From: Piscinibacter sp.
Lineage (GTDB): Bacteria > Pseudomonadota > Gammaproteobacteria > Burkholderiales > Burkholderiaceae_C
Direction of reading: 5' to 3'
DNA: 64,000 bases
Assembly: GCA_017983795.1 (NCBI GenBank)
Contig: JAGOAS010000002.1
Span: 124,001 to 188,000 of the forward strand
Shown here piece after piece: positions 51,527 to 60,486 of the stretch (its first letter is position 1; every line of letters starts with the position of its first letter). The notes below the pieces were generated by a model that was given only the letters and a program-made list of their open reading frames with translations, was not told the origin of the DNA and did not search any database. The translations under genes and the position numbers were made by a program.

Positions 51527-53367
51527 CGCACGCTCGCTTCGCTCGACAGCCGCGCCGGCAGCGCGCCGCGCAGTGCGTTGCAGACGAGCAGCGCCTCGGC
51601 CGCGGCCAGGTCGGCGCGCGTCAGGCGGCGCTCGCTCGCGCCGAAGCCGGCATCGTCCAGCAGCAGCGTGCGCATCACGCCCGGCAGCGCGCCGTCGGCC
51701 AGCGGCGGCGTGAACCAGCGCCCGCCGAGCTTGACGAATACCGAACTGCGCCCGCCTTCCACCAGCCAGCCGCCTGCGCTGAAGAACAGGCTGTCGAAGG
51801 CGCCTTCGGCTTCGGCGGCGCGCACGCCGGCGTCGTAGAGCGCACGCCGCGTGGTCTTGTGCGCGGCGAGCGGGTCGGCCTCCGGCACGAGCTCATCGGC
51901 GATGCGCAGCCGCAGTTCGCCCTGCGGCAGCGGCGCGAGCGGCGCCTGCGTGAGCGCGAAGCGCCCGCCGTGTGCGAGCGCCAGGCGCAGGCGGCGTGCG
52001 CCGGCGGCCGGCTCGCGCGCAGCGGCCACGAGCAAGGCACGCGCCGCGGCGATGTCGCAGGTGAAGCCGAGCGTGGCGGCGCTGCGCGCGAGGCGTTGCA
52101 GGTGTCGTTCGAGATGCGGCAGCGCGCCTTCGGCCGTGCACAGCAGGGTCTCGAACAGCTCGAAGCCCGGGTCCAGCCCGGTGAGGAAGCGTGCCTTCCA
52201 GCGGCATTCCTCGAACTCGTCGGCGGCCACGCTGTCCTTGACGATGCCGGCGCCCACGCCCAGCGTCAGCGGCCGCGTGCCGCCCTGCTCCGCACCCAGG
52301 GTCAGCGTGCGGATCGCCACCGAGAGGCAGAAGTCACCCAGGCGTGCGCCCGCGCGCGGCGCATCGACCCAGCCGATCGCGCCGCAATACAGGCCGCGCG
52401 GCGTGCTCTCGAACTGCGCGATCAGCTGCATGGTGTGGTGCTTGGGCGCGCCGGTGATCGAGCCGCAGGGGAATGCCGCGCGCAGCAGCTCGGGCATGCC
52501 GACCTCCGGCCGCAGCCGCGCCTGCACGGTGGAGGTCATCTGGAATACCGTCGAATAGGGCTCGATCGAAAACAGCTCGGGCACCTTCACCGAGCCGATC
52601 TGCGCGATGCGGCCCAGATCGTTGCGCAGCAGGTCGACGATCATCAGGTTCTCGGCGCGGTTCTTGATGTCCTCCGAGAGCAGGCGCGCCGTCTCGCTGT
52701 CGCCCTCAGGCGCCGTGAAACGCGAAGCCGTGCCCTTCATCGGCCGCGCGGTGGCGAGGCCGCCCTCGCAGCGCAGGAACAGCTCCGGCGAGCACGACAG
52801 CACGTGCGTGACCGGCCCGCCCGGCGGCAGCACGATCCAGGCGCCGAAGGCCACCGGCTGGCGCGCGCGCAGCGCACGGTACAGCGCCAGCGGCGAGCCG
52901 AAGGCGCGGCCGTGCAGTCGGTAGGTGTAGTTGACCTGGTAGGTCTCGCCGGCGGCGATGGCCTCGTGGATCCTGGCGATCGCTTCGCTGAACTCGGCGC
53001 GCGCCACGCTGGCGCGCAGATCCATGGTGCCGGCAACGCCTTCGCCCTCGGGCTGCGCCTCCAGCCAACGGGTCGCCTGCTCGCGCGAGAGCTTCTCGCA
53101 GCGCTCGAACATCAGCACGCGCAACGCGCCCAGCGACTCCGGCGCGAGCTTCTCGTGCCCGGCCTTCAGCAGCCGCGCGCCCCATTCGTAGTCGGCCAGC
53201 AGCAACGCGTGCAGCCCGGCACGCTGGTCGGCCTCGACCGCGGCCCAGCTGGCATCGAGCCGGGCCGGATCGTCAATGCGGTGTTCGCGCACGAAGCCGG
53301 TATAGAGCCGGCTCGTGGGGTGTTGCTCGCTCGCGTGCCGGTCGTCGAGCAGTGCGACGACGCTCAT
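51523..53367 (-). CDS. pabBC: PabB-PabC fusion: aminodeoxychorismate synthase component I and lyase
   Basis: This 614-aa fusion has an N-terminal chorismate-binding domain of about 360 residues (YQVNYTYRLHG, SPELFLRCEGG, KGTASRF, DLLRNDLGRI, PCGSITGAPKHHTM). A PLP aminotransferase class IV domain follows (GFELFETLLC, AHKTTRRALYDAGV; the Lys region may be the PLP site). It makes 4-aminobenzoate (pABA). pABA feeds folate and is also the start of the H4MPT arylamine moiety. It lies 12 bp after fae. Confidence 0.93.
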   Translation of the reverse strand: MSVVALLDDRHASEQHPTSRLYTGFVREHRIDDPARLDASWAAVEADQRAGLHALLLADYEWGARLLKAGHEKLAPESLGALRVLMFERCEKLSREQATRWLEAQPEGEGVAGTMDLRASVARAEFSEAIARIHEAIAAGETYQVNYTYRLHGRAFGSPLALYRALRARQPVAFGAWIVLPPGGPVTHVLSCSPELFLRCEGGLATARPMKGTASRFTAPEGDSETARLLSEDIKNRAENLMIVDLLRNDLGRIAQIGSVKVPELFSIEPYSTVFQMTSTVQARLRPEVGMPELLRAAFPCGSITGAPKHHTMQLIAQFESTPRGLYCGAIGWVDAPRAGARLGDFCLSVAIRTLTLGAEQGGTRPLTLGVGAGIVKDSVAADEFEECRWKARFLTGLDPGFELFETLLCTAEGALPHLERHLQRLARSAATLGFTCDIAAARALLVAAAREPAAGARRLRLALAHGGRFALTQAPLAPLPQGELRLRIADELVPEADPLAAHKTTRRALYDAGVRAAEAEGAFDSLFFSAGGWLVEGGRSSVFVKLGGRWFTPPLADGALPGVMRTLLLDDAGFGASERRLTRADLAAAEALLVCNALRGALPARLSSEASVR

Positions 53368-53379
53368 GGCTTCACTCGA

Positions 53380-53913
53380 TCACGACCAGTCATCCATGTC
53401 GTGCTTGATGGTGTGGCGATTCTTGATGAGCTCGTCGATCGAGGGCTCGTTGTTCAGCGCCCGCTTGATCGCCAGCTTGGTCGCCTCGTAGTTGGTGCGG
53501 TACATGTCCTTCTTGTCGAGGTTCGCATCCTTCGCGCAGCGCGGGTCGATCCACACCAGGCTGACGATGCACAGCTCGTTGACCAGCGCCTTGGGGATGA
53601 TGCCCTCGGCCACGCAGTCGACCACCGCGTCGGCGGTGGCGCTCTGCACCACGCCGCCGAACAGGTCGATGTTGGCCACGTCTTTCAGCGTCACCTTGGG
53701 CACCGTGATGGTGGCCGGGCGCACCAGCTGGTTGCAGGCGCGGATCGCGAACATCGCGGTGTGGCCCTTGCTCTGCGCCATCATGTTGGCGAAGGCCTGA
53801 CCCACGGGCCCATTGGTGCGGCCGATCAGGATCTCGGGCATCGCATCGGTGAACTGGCCCTCGGCGGCCAGCACGGTGGCTTCGCCGGCGTGGAAAACGT
53901 AATCGTTGTTCAT
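53380..53913 (-). CDS. fae: Formaldehyde-activating enzyme family protein (divergent Fae)
   Basis: This 177-aa Fae-family protein has GEATVLAAEGQ near the N-terminus and conserved VAEGIIPKALVNEL and TNYEATKLAIKRALNNEPS. Fae condenses formaldehyde with H4MPT. In the well-studied Methylobacterium enzyme an AHIDLIIG segment carries a catalytic His (H17); the matching segment here reads AMPEILIG (M25), so the His seems absent. It may therefore be a paralogue of the Fae2/Fae3 kind with altered role, while a standard Fae lies elsewhere. It sits between fhcC and pabBC. Confidence 0.88.
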   Translation of the reverse strand: MNNDYVFHAGEATVLAAEGQFTDAMPEILIGRTNGPVGQAFANMMAQSKGHTAMFAIRACNQLVRPATITVPKVTLKDVANIDLFGGVVQSATADAVVDCVAEGIIPKALVNELCIVSLVWIDPRCAKDANLDKKDMYRTNYEATKLAIKRALNNEPSIDELIKNRHTIKHDMDDWS

Positions 53914-53942
53914 GGATTCAAGATGAGGGAGAGGGAAAGGAT

Positions 53943-54752
53943 TCAGCGCACGACGATCAGTTCGCCCTTGCCTCCGGCGGCCACGTCGCCGAGATGGCGA
54001 TCGAAACCGCGCGAGGCCAGCGAGCCGAAGGCGCCGCCGTGCCGCGCCAGATCGCGCGACAGCAGTTGCCAGAATACAGGCGCAGCGGCCACCGCCGGCA
54101 CGAAGCTGGCAGAAACCTCGGGCGCCGGCCCGGCGAAGACGATGCTGCCGCGGCGCAGCCCCAAGCCCACGTGCGCGCCGGCGCGGCCGGCCAGCGCGAT
54201 GGTGCCGGCCACCAGGCGCGAGGCGAGGAAGTCGCCCGCATCGCCGAAGATCAGCGCCGTGCCGCGGCGCATGCGGTCACCGAAGCGCGCGCCGGCATTG
54301 CCTCGCACGAGCAGCGTGCCGCCGCGCATGCCGTCCATGCTGCCGGGCAAGGCGCTGGCGGCGAAATCACCGACGTCGCCTTCGATGCTCAGCGTGCCGC
54401 CGGCCATCTCGCAGGCCGCGAGCTCGGCGGCGCGGCCCTTCACGCTGAGCGTGCCGGCCTTCATCGCGCCGCCGGCGTAGTCGCCCACCGCGCCCTCGGC
54501 GATCAGCGTGCCGCCCTCCATCTGCCAGCCGATGAAGTCGCAGCGCGACAGGTCGCCTTGCAGCAGCAGCGTGTCGTCGCTGCGCGCGGCGATGGTGAAG
54601 AACTCGGCCAGCGGCACGAACGCATTGCCATGGCCGATCGGCAGCTTGGCGACGTCGGCAACACCGAGCGCAGCGAGCGCATTCGGCGTGAGGCCGCGCA
54701 GATCGAGGCGCAGCGCGGGCGCGGCCTTCAGCGTCAAGGTGAAGCCGCTCAT
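53943..54752 (-). CDS. fhcC: FhcC, formyltransferase/hydrolase complex subunit C
   Basis: This 269-aa protein is made of repeated right-handed beta-helix motifs of GxxxGxxM/GGT type (MEGGTLIAEGAVGDYAGGAM, MAGGTLSIEGDVGDF, MRGGTLLVRGNAGARFG), as in the C subunit of formylmethanofuran dehydrogenase and glutamate synthase tails. It is a structural subunit of the Fhc complex. The start at 54752 overlaps fhcD (ATGA). Confidence 0.93.
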   Translation of the reverse strand: MSGFTLTLKAAPALRLDLRGLTPNALAALGVADVAKLPIGHGNAFVPLAEFFTIAARSDDTLLLQGDLSRCDFIGWQMEGGTLIAEGAVGDYAGGAMKAGTLSVKGRAAELAACEMAGGTLSIEGDVGDFAASALPGSMDGMRGGTLLVRGNAGARFGDRMRRGTALIFGDAGDFLASRLVAGTIALAGRAGAHVGLGLRRGSIVFAGPAPEVSASFVPAVAAAPVFWQLLSRDLARHGGAFGSLASRGFDRHLGDVAAGGKGELIVVR

Positions 54753-55657
54753 GCCGCCGCTCCCATCAGCTTGTGCAGGTGGAAGTGGAAGGGCCCGAGC
54801 TTGCCGCCGTAGTTGCCCGCCGAGATGCGCAGCAGGCCCTTCGCCGCACCGAGCGCGATGCCGGCCTCCATGCCCACACGCATCGCCGCGCCCACGTCGG
54901 CTTCGGTCAGGCCGTCGATCACGATCTCCATCACGCAGCGCGTCTCGCTGGTCAGCTCGGTCTTCTTCACCAGGCCGACCAGGCTGGGGCAGAAGGCGTC
55001 GTTGGTCGAGGCACCGAGCGCCGGGTACTTGCTGCCGACCTTGGAACCCGAGCGCACCACGCCGCCCGGGAAGGGCATGATCACGTTGGGCAGCTTCTTC
55101 ATCGCCGCCACCGCCGCTTCGGCCGCTGCCAGCGCCGCATCGGTGTCGCGCGCCAGCAGCAGCAGGTTGCCGCCGCCCACGCCCTTGACCACCGCGGTGG
55201 TCTCCTCGGCGACGAATTCGCCGTCCATCACCGGCACGCGCCAGTAGCGCTTGCCGCCGATCACCTTGGCGATCTGCCAGCCGTCGCCGAAGAAGCGCAG
55301 GTTCTTGCCGAGCGCCACGGCTTCCCCCTCGTCGATGCCCGCATAAACGGCCGTCGTCGGGCAGGTCAGCACGCACTGGCCGACGCGGCGCTCGATCTGC
55401 TTGGCGAGCTCCTTGCCCGACATCGCGAAGATCAGCACCGCCACGCCGGGGCGGCCGTCGGGTGTTTCGCTCGCGGGAATCTCACGCTCGATGCCGGCCT
55501 CGCAGCCGCAGGCGATCACCGAGGTGGCGAAGCCGGTGGCGGCCACCGCGGCGTGGCGCGCCCACTCGAGGTTGTGCGCGGTGATGAGGATGCGCGTCGC
55601 CTTCATGGGGAAGGCTTCGGCGAAGGTCTCGTCGATGGTCACGCCGTTGCGGTTCAT
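54749..55657 (-). CDS. fhcD: FhcD, formylmethanofuran:H4MPT formyltransferase
   Basis: This 302-aa Ftr-family protein begins MNRNGVTIDETFAEAFPMKATRILIT and contains CGCEAGIE, VGGGNLLLLARD and FPGGVVRSGSKVGSKYPALG. It transfers the formyl group from formyl-H4MPT to methanofuran within the Fhc complex. It overlaps fhcA (upstream) and fhcC (downstream) by four bases each. Confidence 0.95.
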   Translation of the reverse strand: MNRNGVTIDETFAEAFPMKATRILITAHNLEWARHAAVAATGFATSVIACGCEAGIEREIPASETPDGRPGVAVLIFAMSGKELAKQIERRVGQCVLTCPTTAVYAGIDEGEAVALGKNLRFFGDGWQIAKVIGGKRYWRVPVMDGEFVAEETTAVVKGVGGGNLLLLARDTDAALAAAEAAVAAMKKLPNVIMPFPGGVVRSGSKVGSKYPALGASTNDAFCPSLVGLVKKTELTSETRCVMEIVIDGLTEADVGAAMRVGMEAGIALGAAKGLLRISAGNYGGKLGPFHFHLHKLMGAAA

Positions 55658-57348
55658 GCCTCACCTCCGGTGAAGCATTCGGCCGGCAGCAGGCGCCCGC
55701 CGTTGCAGCAGCTGCACAGCTCGTCGTGCGTGATCGCCACGTTGTCGAACGCGATCGCGCCGTGCTCCTTCCAGTGCTTGCGCAAGGTCTTCTCGATGGC
55801 TGTGTCGTAGCCGGGTTCGACGAAATGCGTGCCGCCTACCGGCGTGGCGAGCAAGGTACCCTGCTTCGCCACCGGCGTGCCGTCCTTGAACACCCACTCG
55901 GGCGTGCGAAACATCGCCTCGCGGTCGGCGTGCTCGCGGTAGATCGTGATGTCGGCCGCCGCGCCGGCGCCGAGCTGGCCGCGCTCCTTCAGGCCGAGCA
56001 GCTTCGCCGGGCCGGAGCGCGTCATCACCGCGATCTCCTGCATCGTCAGCTCGCGCGTGATGCCCTTGAGCGCACAGCCGGCCACCACCTCGGGGTGCAG
56101 CTTGGCCAGCTGCTCCTCGCGGAAGCTGCGGTCCATCAGCAGGCGGATCAGGTGCGGGTAACTGGTGAACGGGCCGCCGTTGGGGTGGTCGGTCGTCAGC
56201 ACCACCTGCCAGGGGTTCTTCACCAGCAGAAAGATCTCCAGCCCGATCACCCACTGCAGCGCGTTCACGTAGCTCTGCTCGCGGTAGCGGAACGGCACGA
56301 CGCCGCAGCCGGCCATCAGCTCGATGTCGGCGCCGACCCATTTGCGCGGGTTGGCGAGATCGGCCTGCGCCACCTGCCGCATGGTGTCGCCCGAGGCCGT
56401 GACGGTCTGGCCGAACATGATCTGGCCGATGTCGATGCTGATCTGCGGGTTGGCGTTCACCGCATCGGCAATCTGCTGCGCCGCCGAGGAGAACTTCTTC
56501 GGCCCTTCGGTGCCGTAGGCGTGGAACTGGATGTGCGTGAGGTGCGCGGGCAGGCCTTCGAGCGCGGCGATGGTGTCCAGCGTCGAGCGGATGTTGCCCG
56601 CCACGCCGAGGTTGCTGCCGTGGATGTGCAGCGGGTGCGGCACGCCGAGCTCCTTGAGCGCGCGCGCCAGCGCATGCACCACCTGGCGCGGCGTCACCTG
56701 CCAGCGCACGTGCTGCTCGTCGACGTCGAGCTTGCGTTGGTTGAACTTGAAGGCCGAGATGCCGCCCGGGTTCACCACCTTCACGCCCATCGCCTTGCTG
56801 GCGTTGATGGTCCAGGCGGTGTAGTCGCGGATCTGGTCGAAGTTCTTCAGCGTCGGCCCGCCCTGCGCCAGCAGTTCGAGGAACAGCTCGTCGCTGCCCA
56901 GCATCACGTAGGCGCCGTGGTCGAGCACCGGCACGTCGCCCATCTCCATGTGGGCGTGGCGCGCGTTGCTCGGCACCATGGCCGGCTCGAAGGCTGCGGT
57001 GTAGCCCATCTCCACGTAGCGGTAGCCGGTGGCGAGCGTGCCCGGCGCGCAGCTGCCGCAGGAGGCGAGCTCGATCGCGCTGTCGGGCAAGGCGATCGGG
57101 TTGGCGCCGGCGCGGTGGTCTTCGGCCATCAGCAGGCGCGCGAGATTGACCTTGCCGCCGCCGATGTGCGTGTGCATGTCGATGCCGCCGGCCATCACGA
57201 CGCAGCCGCTGGCGTCGACGCTCTCGTCGTAGTGTTCGCCCGCCACCGGCGCGGCGATGCGGCCGTCGCGGATGACGAGGTCGCGCAGGGCGTCGACGCG
57301 GTTCGTCGGATCGACGACGCGGCCGCCGCGGATCAGGATGGCGCTCAT
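55654..57348 (-). CDS. fhcA: FhcA, formylmethanofuran hydrolase subunit (amidohydrolase family)
   Basis: This 564-aa amidohydrolase-fold subunit has the metal motif GGIDMHTHIGGGKVN near residue 55, HPLHIHGSNLG, TTDHPNGGPFTSYP and the C-terminal LCSCCNGGR. It hydrolyses formylmethanofuran to formate in the bacterial complex. The start at 57348 overlaps the fhcB stop. Length and motifs match methylotroph FhcA. Confidence 0.95.
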   Translation of the reverse strand: MSAILIRGGRVVDPTNRVDALRDLVIRDGRIAAPVAGEHYDESVDASGCVVMAGGIDMHTHIGGGKVNLARLLMAEDHRAGANPIALPDSAIELASCGSCAPGTLATGYRYVEMGYTAAFEPAMVPSNARHAHMEMGDVPVLDHGAYVMLGSDELFLELLAQGGPTLKNFDQIRDYTAWTINASKAMGVKVVNPGGISAFKFNQRKLDVDEQHVRWQVTPRQVVHALARALKELGVPHPLHIHGSNLGVAGNIRSTLDTIAALEGLPAHLTHIQFHAYGTEGPKKFSSAAQQIADAVNANPQISIDIGQIMFGQTVTASGDTMRQVAQADLANPRKWVGADIELMAGCGVVPFRYREQSYVNALQWVIGLEIFLLVKNPWQVVLTTDHPNGGPFTSYPHLIRLLMDRSFREEQLAKLHPEVVAGCALKGITRELTMQEIAVMTRSGPAKLLGLKERGQLGAGAAADITIYREHADREAMFRTPEWVFKDGTPVAKQGTLLATPVGGTHFVEPGYDTAIEKTLRKHWKEHGAIAFDNVAITHDELCSCCNGGRLLPAECFTGGEA

Positions 57349-58607
57349 GCCGCCCTCCGCGCCGGCAGCTGCGCCAGCAGCCCTTGCATGACCGCAGCCA
57401 CCGTGGGCAAGGCGTCGGGCCGCGCCGCGTGCAGCGGCATCAGCACCGTGCCGTCGGTGCGGAAGATGTGGCCGGCCGAGCCGATGCCGGGCGTGCTCAC
57501 CGAGATGAAGACGCAGCCCGGGCGGCGCACCTTCGCGGCCAGCGCCGGGGGCCCCAGCACGATCATGGGCAGATCGTTGGCGGGCGGCACGGCATCGGCG
57601 TCGAAGCTCGCCACCCACAGCAGCGCATCGACCGCGCCCTGCGCGATCAGGCGCAGGCTGCCGTAGCGCAAGGGCTCGTGCTCCAGGCCGCGCGGGCCGG
57701 CACGCGAGCGCAGCGGCAGGCCCGACAGCCAGGTGAACACCTGGTTGGCGGTGGCCACGCCGTTGCCGCCGGCTATCCAGAGTGCGGCGGCGCGCGTCTT
57801 GCGGTTCAGTTCGTTGACGGTTCGGTGCACGGTCTCGACGATCAATGCGCCCTGCGCCGGCAGCAGCGGCGGCGCGCCGACCAGCACGGCGTAGTGCGCG
57901 GCGTGCAGGCGATCGGCCAAGGCACGCAGCGCCTCGGGCAGCCGGGCCGTCGCAGCCGCCGGCCGCTTCGCCACCAGCGCATCGAGCAGCGACACGGTAT
58001 CGAACAGATCGCCGTGCAGCGCAATCGTCTCCACCGTCACGCCCGCGCCGGCCCAGGCGGCGAGCGTGGCCGCGTCGCCCTCGCGGGGCCCAAGCAGCAC
58101 CACGTGCCGCTGCGGCACTTGCGGGTCGCCGATGCCGAGCCGCTCGCGCAGCAGCGGCGCCACGGCCAGCGGCAGGCCGCCGACGAACACGATCAGGTCG
58201 GCGCGCGTGCGCACCTCGGCGAGCGTGGCGGTGAACTGGCCGCGGTCCTGCAGCGCGCGCAGGCCATGCATCAGTGCCTCGCCGGGCGCGGCGTCGCAGA
58301 TCGCGCCGGTGGCGCAGGCCAGCGGGTAGAGCGCGCGCATGCCGGCCACGTCGGTGCCCAGGCCGGCGAAGAGCGGCTGGCGGCTGGCGGCCAGCCGCTG
58401 CGCGGCCGCGGCCACGGCGGCCTCCAGCGCCGCGGCCTGGCCGTCGACTTCGGCCACGATCCCGGCAGGGGCACTGGCGAAGCCGGCCAGCTTGCTGCGG
58501 GCCAGGGCGCAGTCGGCGCCCTGCAGTTCGAGCGGCTGCGCGCCGCTGCCTGTGCGCACGCCGGCATGGTCGCAGGCCAGCGGGCAGAAAGGGCAGGTCC
58601 AGGTCAT
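57345..58607 (-). CDS. fhcB: FhcB, formyltransferase/hydrolase complex subunit B
   Basis: This 420-aa protein is related to formylmethanofuran dehydrogenase subunit B (molybdopterin oxidoreductase fold). The N-terminus TCPFCPLACDHAG keeps a C-x2-C-x3-C pattern with another Cys in GADCALARSKLAG, an arrangement like a 4Fe-4S site. In bacteria this subunit is regarded as non-catalytic because formate is released rather than oxidised. It is the first gene of fhcBADC; the promoter should be in 58608-58803. Confidence 0.9.
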   Translation of the reverse strand: MTWTCPFCPLACDHAGVRTGSGAQPLELQGADCALARSKLAGFASAPAGIVAEVDGQAAALEAAVAAAAQRLAASRQPLFAGLGTDVAGMRALYPLACATGAICDAAPGEALMHGLRALQDRGQFTATLAEVRTRADLIVFVGGLPLAVAPLLRERLGIGDPQVPQRHVVLLGPREGDAATLAAWAGAGVTVETIALHGDLFDTVSLLDALVAKRPAAATARLPEALRALADRLHAAHYAVLVGAPPLLPAQGALIVETVHRTVNELNRKTRAAALWIAGGNGVATANQVFTWLSGLPLRSRAGPRGLEHEPLRYGSLRLIAQGAVDALLWVASFDADAVPPANDLPMIVLGPPALAAKVRRPGCVFISVSTPGIGSAGHIFRTDGTVLMPLHAARPDALPTVAAVMQGLLAQLPARRAA

Positions 58608-58803
58608 GGAGACTCCGTCACGCAAGCGATGTGCCATTGGCAAGCGCGGGGCGCGCCACCGGGTGCGCCACCGCCGCGGCGCAGTCCGCACGGCCAAAAC
58701 TGCCACACAGTGTTTCGGATTCGTCGGCCCGGAGGGCTCCATACCCCCTCCCCGGCGGTGGCACGAATCGTGAAGGCGAGCGGTCCATGCGTTCCCGTCG
58801 GTC
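58608..58803. promoter_or_regulatory. Upstream region of the fhcBADC operon
   Basis: This 196-bp gap lies between the end of the HisA-like gene and the fhcB start, both minus strand. It should hold the fhc promoter. Visible features are a direct repeat of GCGCCACCG and a short G/C dyad (GGAGGG...CCCTCC). No clear operator or gene was recognised. Confidence 0.35.
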
Positions 58804-59505
58804 TCAGCGGCGCAGCGGCGGCAGCCGCCCGTCGTGCAGCGCGCTCGCCACCAGCCAGGCATGGGCGCCGGCGTCCGCCGCCGCCGCCAGGTCGGCCGCA
58901 TGGCGGATGCCGCCCGCGCCGACCAACTGGGTCGCCGGCGACCGGGACTGCACCTCGCGCAGCGTGGCCAGGTCGGGGCCGGCATCGGCGCCGACGCGCT
59001 CCAGCGTCATCACGATCACGCGGCTCGGCCACAGCTCGGGCGCCTCCCAGCAGCCAGCGGCATCGAGGCGCCGGCCATCGCGCCGGTCCAGCGAGAGCAC
59101 GCTGGCCTCGCGCTCGGCGCAGCATTCGGCCAGCTGCGCACGCGAGCGCAACGATTCGCTGGCGAAGATGGTGACGATGCGCTCCGCGCCCGGGCCGATG
59201 CGCTCGCGCAAGCGCTGCGCGGCGGCGCGGTCGGCAAAACCGGCGTCGACCCAGAACTCCAGCGTGGGCATGGCCTGCAGGATGCGGCGCAGCACCTCCA
59301 CCTGCGCCTGCCCGCCGGTCAGCGCGTCCAGATCGGCGGCATACAGGCGCGTCGAGTCGCAGTGCTCGCACATCGCGCGCGCCACGCTCACCGGGTCGCT
59401 GCCCGCGCACAGCCGGGAGACGACCGGCTTGTACGATGCGCGGTCGCCGCGCACGGCGCGCACCGCCTGGCCGCGCATCAGGTCGATCACGGGAATCAGC
59501 AACAT
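58804..59505 (-). CDS. HisA/HisF-like TIM-barrel protein of the H4MPT cluster
   Basis: This 233-aa protein resembles HisA: MLLIPVIDLMRGQAVRAVRG keeps the first catalytic Asp (D8), with LYAADLDALTG and LVGAGGIRHAADL. The second HisA Asp, normally in a T-D-x-x-R-D-G segment, is T-L-E-R-V-G here, so histidine biosynthesis activity is unlikely. HisA-like genes recur in H4MPT gene clusters of methylotrophs and may serve cofactor biosynthesis. It is divergent from mfnD across 30 bp. Confidence 0.82.
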   Translation of the reverse strand: MLLIPVIDLMRGQAVRAVRGDRASYKPVVSRLCAGSDPVSVARAMCEHCDSTRLYAADLDALTGGQAQVEVLRRILQAMPTLEFWVDAGFADRAAAQRLRERIGPGAERIVTIFASESLRSRAQLAECCAEREASVLSLDRRDGRRLDAAGCWEAPELWPSRVIVMTLERVGADAGPDLATLREVQSRSPATQLVGAGGIRHAADLAAAADAGAHAWLVASALHDGRLPPLRR

Positions 59506-59535
59506 GGTGAGGTCGGTTCGGGAAGCGGCGCTTCG

Positions 59536-60486
59536 ATGATGCAGGTGTTCGTCTACGAGTATCTCAGCGGCGGCGGCCTGGTCGACGGCGACGCCGCGGC
59601 CACCGAGGCGTTGATGCCGCAGGGCCGGGCGATGCGCGATGCGCTGGTGGCCGACCTGCTGGCCAGCGGCGATTGTGAGGTGCGCGCCGCCACCTGCGCG
59701 CGCGCCGGCGCCCTGCCGGCCGGCGCGGCCGCAGTGGAAGCCCGGGCCGGCGAGCCACCCATCGAATTCGCCGCGCGGCTCGCGGCGCAGCACGACGCCG
59801 CCTGGATCATCGCGCCCGAGCCTTCTGGCTGCCTGGCCGAATTCGAACGCGCCATCGCCGCGCCGCGCTGGCGCGGCTGCGATGCGCGCAGCATCGCCAT
59901 CGCGTCGAGCAAGAGCGCCACGCTGCGCCACCTGGCCGCGCACGACATCGCCACGCCCTGGGCTTTCGCCGCCGGCGCGACGCGCTGGGTGGTCAAGCCC
60001 GACGACGGCGCCGGCAGCGTGGCCACGCGCGTGCACACCAACCGCCTGGCCGCCGAGGCCGACCTGGGCGCGCGCGCGGCCCGTGGCGAGATCGCCTGCA
60101 TCGAGCCCTGGGTCGCCGGAGAGGCGCTGAGCCTGTCGTTGCTGTGCGAGGCCGGCCGCGCCGAACTGCTGAGCGTAAACCGCCAGCACATGGCCACGCT
60201 GGCCGACGGCACGCTGCGCTACGAGGGCGTGGAGATCGACGTGCTGCCGCGTGCCTCGGCGCGCTGGCCAGCGTTCGCAGCCCTGGCCGCGCGCGTGTAC
60301 GGCGCCCTGCCCGGCCTGCGCGGCTTCGTGGGCATCGACGTGATTGCGAGCGAAGGCCATGCGCCGGTGCTCATCGAGATCAACCCGCGGCTGACCTGCG
60401 CCTACGTCGGCCTGTCGCGGCGCCTCGGCCGCAATCTCGCGCGCGAGATGCTGGGCTTGCATGGCCTGGAGCCCAGCCATGTCTAA
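59536..60486 (+). CDS. mfnD: ATP-grasp protein, MfnD-like (tyramine-glutamate ligase homologue)
   Basis: This 316-aa ATP-grasp protein starts MMQVFVYEYLSGGGL and has WVVKPDDGAGS (nucleotide lysine and Gly loop), CIEPWVAGEALSLSLLC, and VLIEINPRLT (metal Glu/Asn). Archaeal MfnD joins glutamate to tyramine in methanofuran synthesis; the bacterial homologue fits methylofuran. The alternative ATG at 59539 is one codon later. The TAA stop overlaps the next start and touches the palindromic element. Confidence 0.83.
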   Translation: MMQVFVYEYLSGGGLVDGDAAATEALMPQGRAMRDALVADLLASGDCEVRAATCARAGALPAGAAAVEARAGEPPIEFAARLAAQHDAAWIIAPEPSGCLAEFERAIAAPRWRGCDARSIAIASSKSATLRHLAAHDIATPWAFAAGATRWVVKPDDGAGSVATRVHTNRLAAEADLGARAARGEIACIEPWVAGEALSLSLLCEAGRAELLSVNRQHMATLADGTLRYEGVEIDVLPRASARWPAFAALAARVYGALPGLRGFVGIDVIASEGHAPVLIEINPRLTCAYVGLSRRLGRNLAREMLGLHGLEPSHV

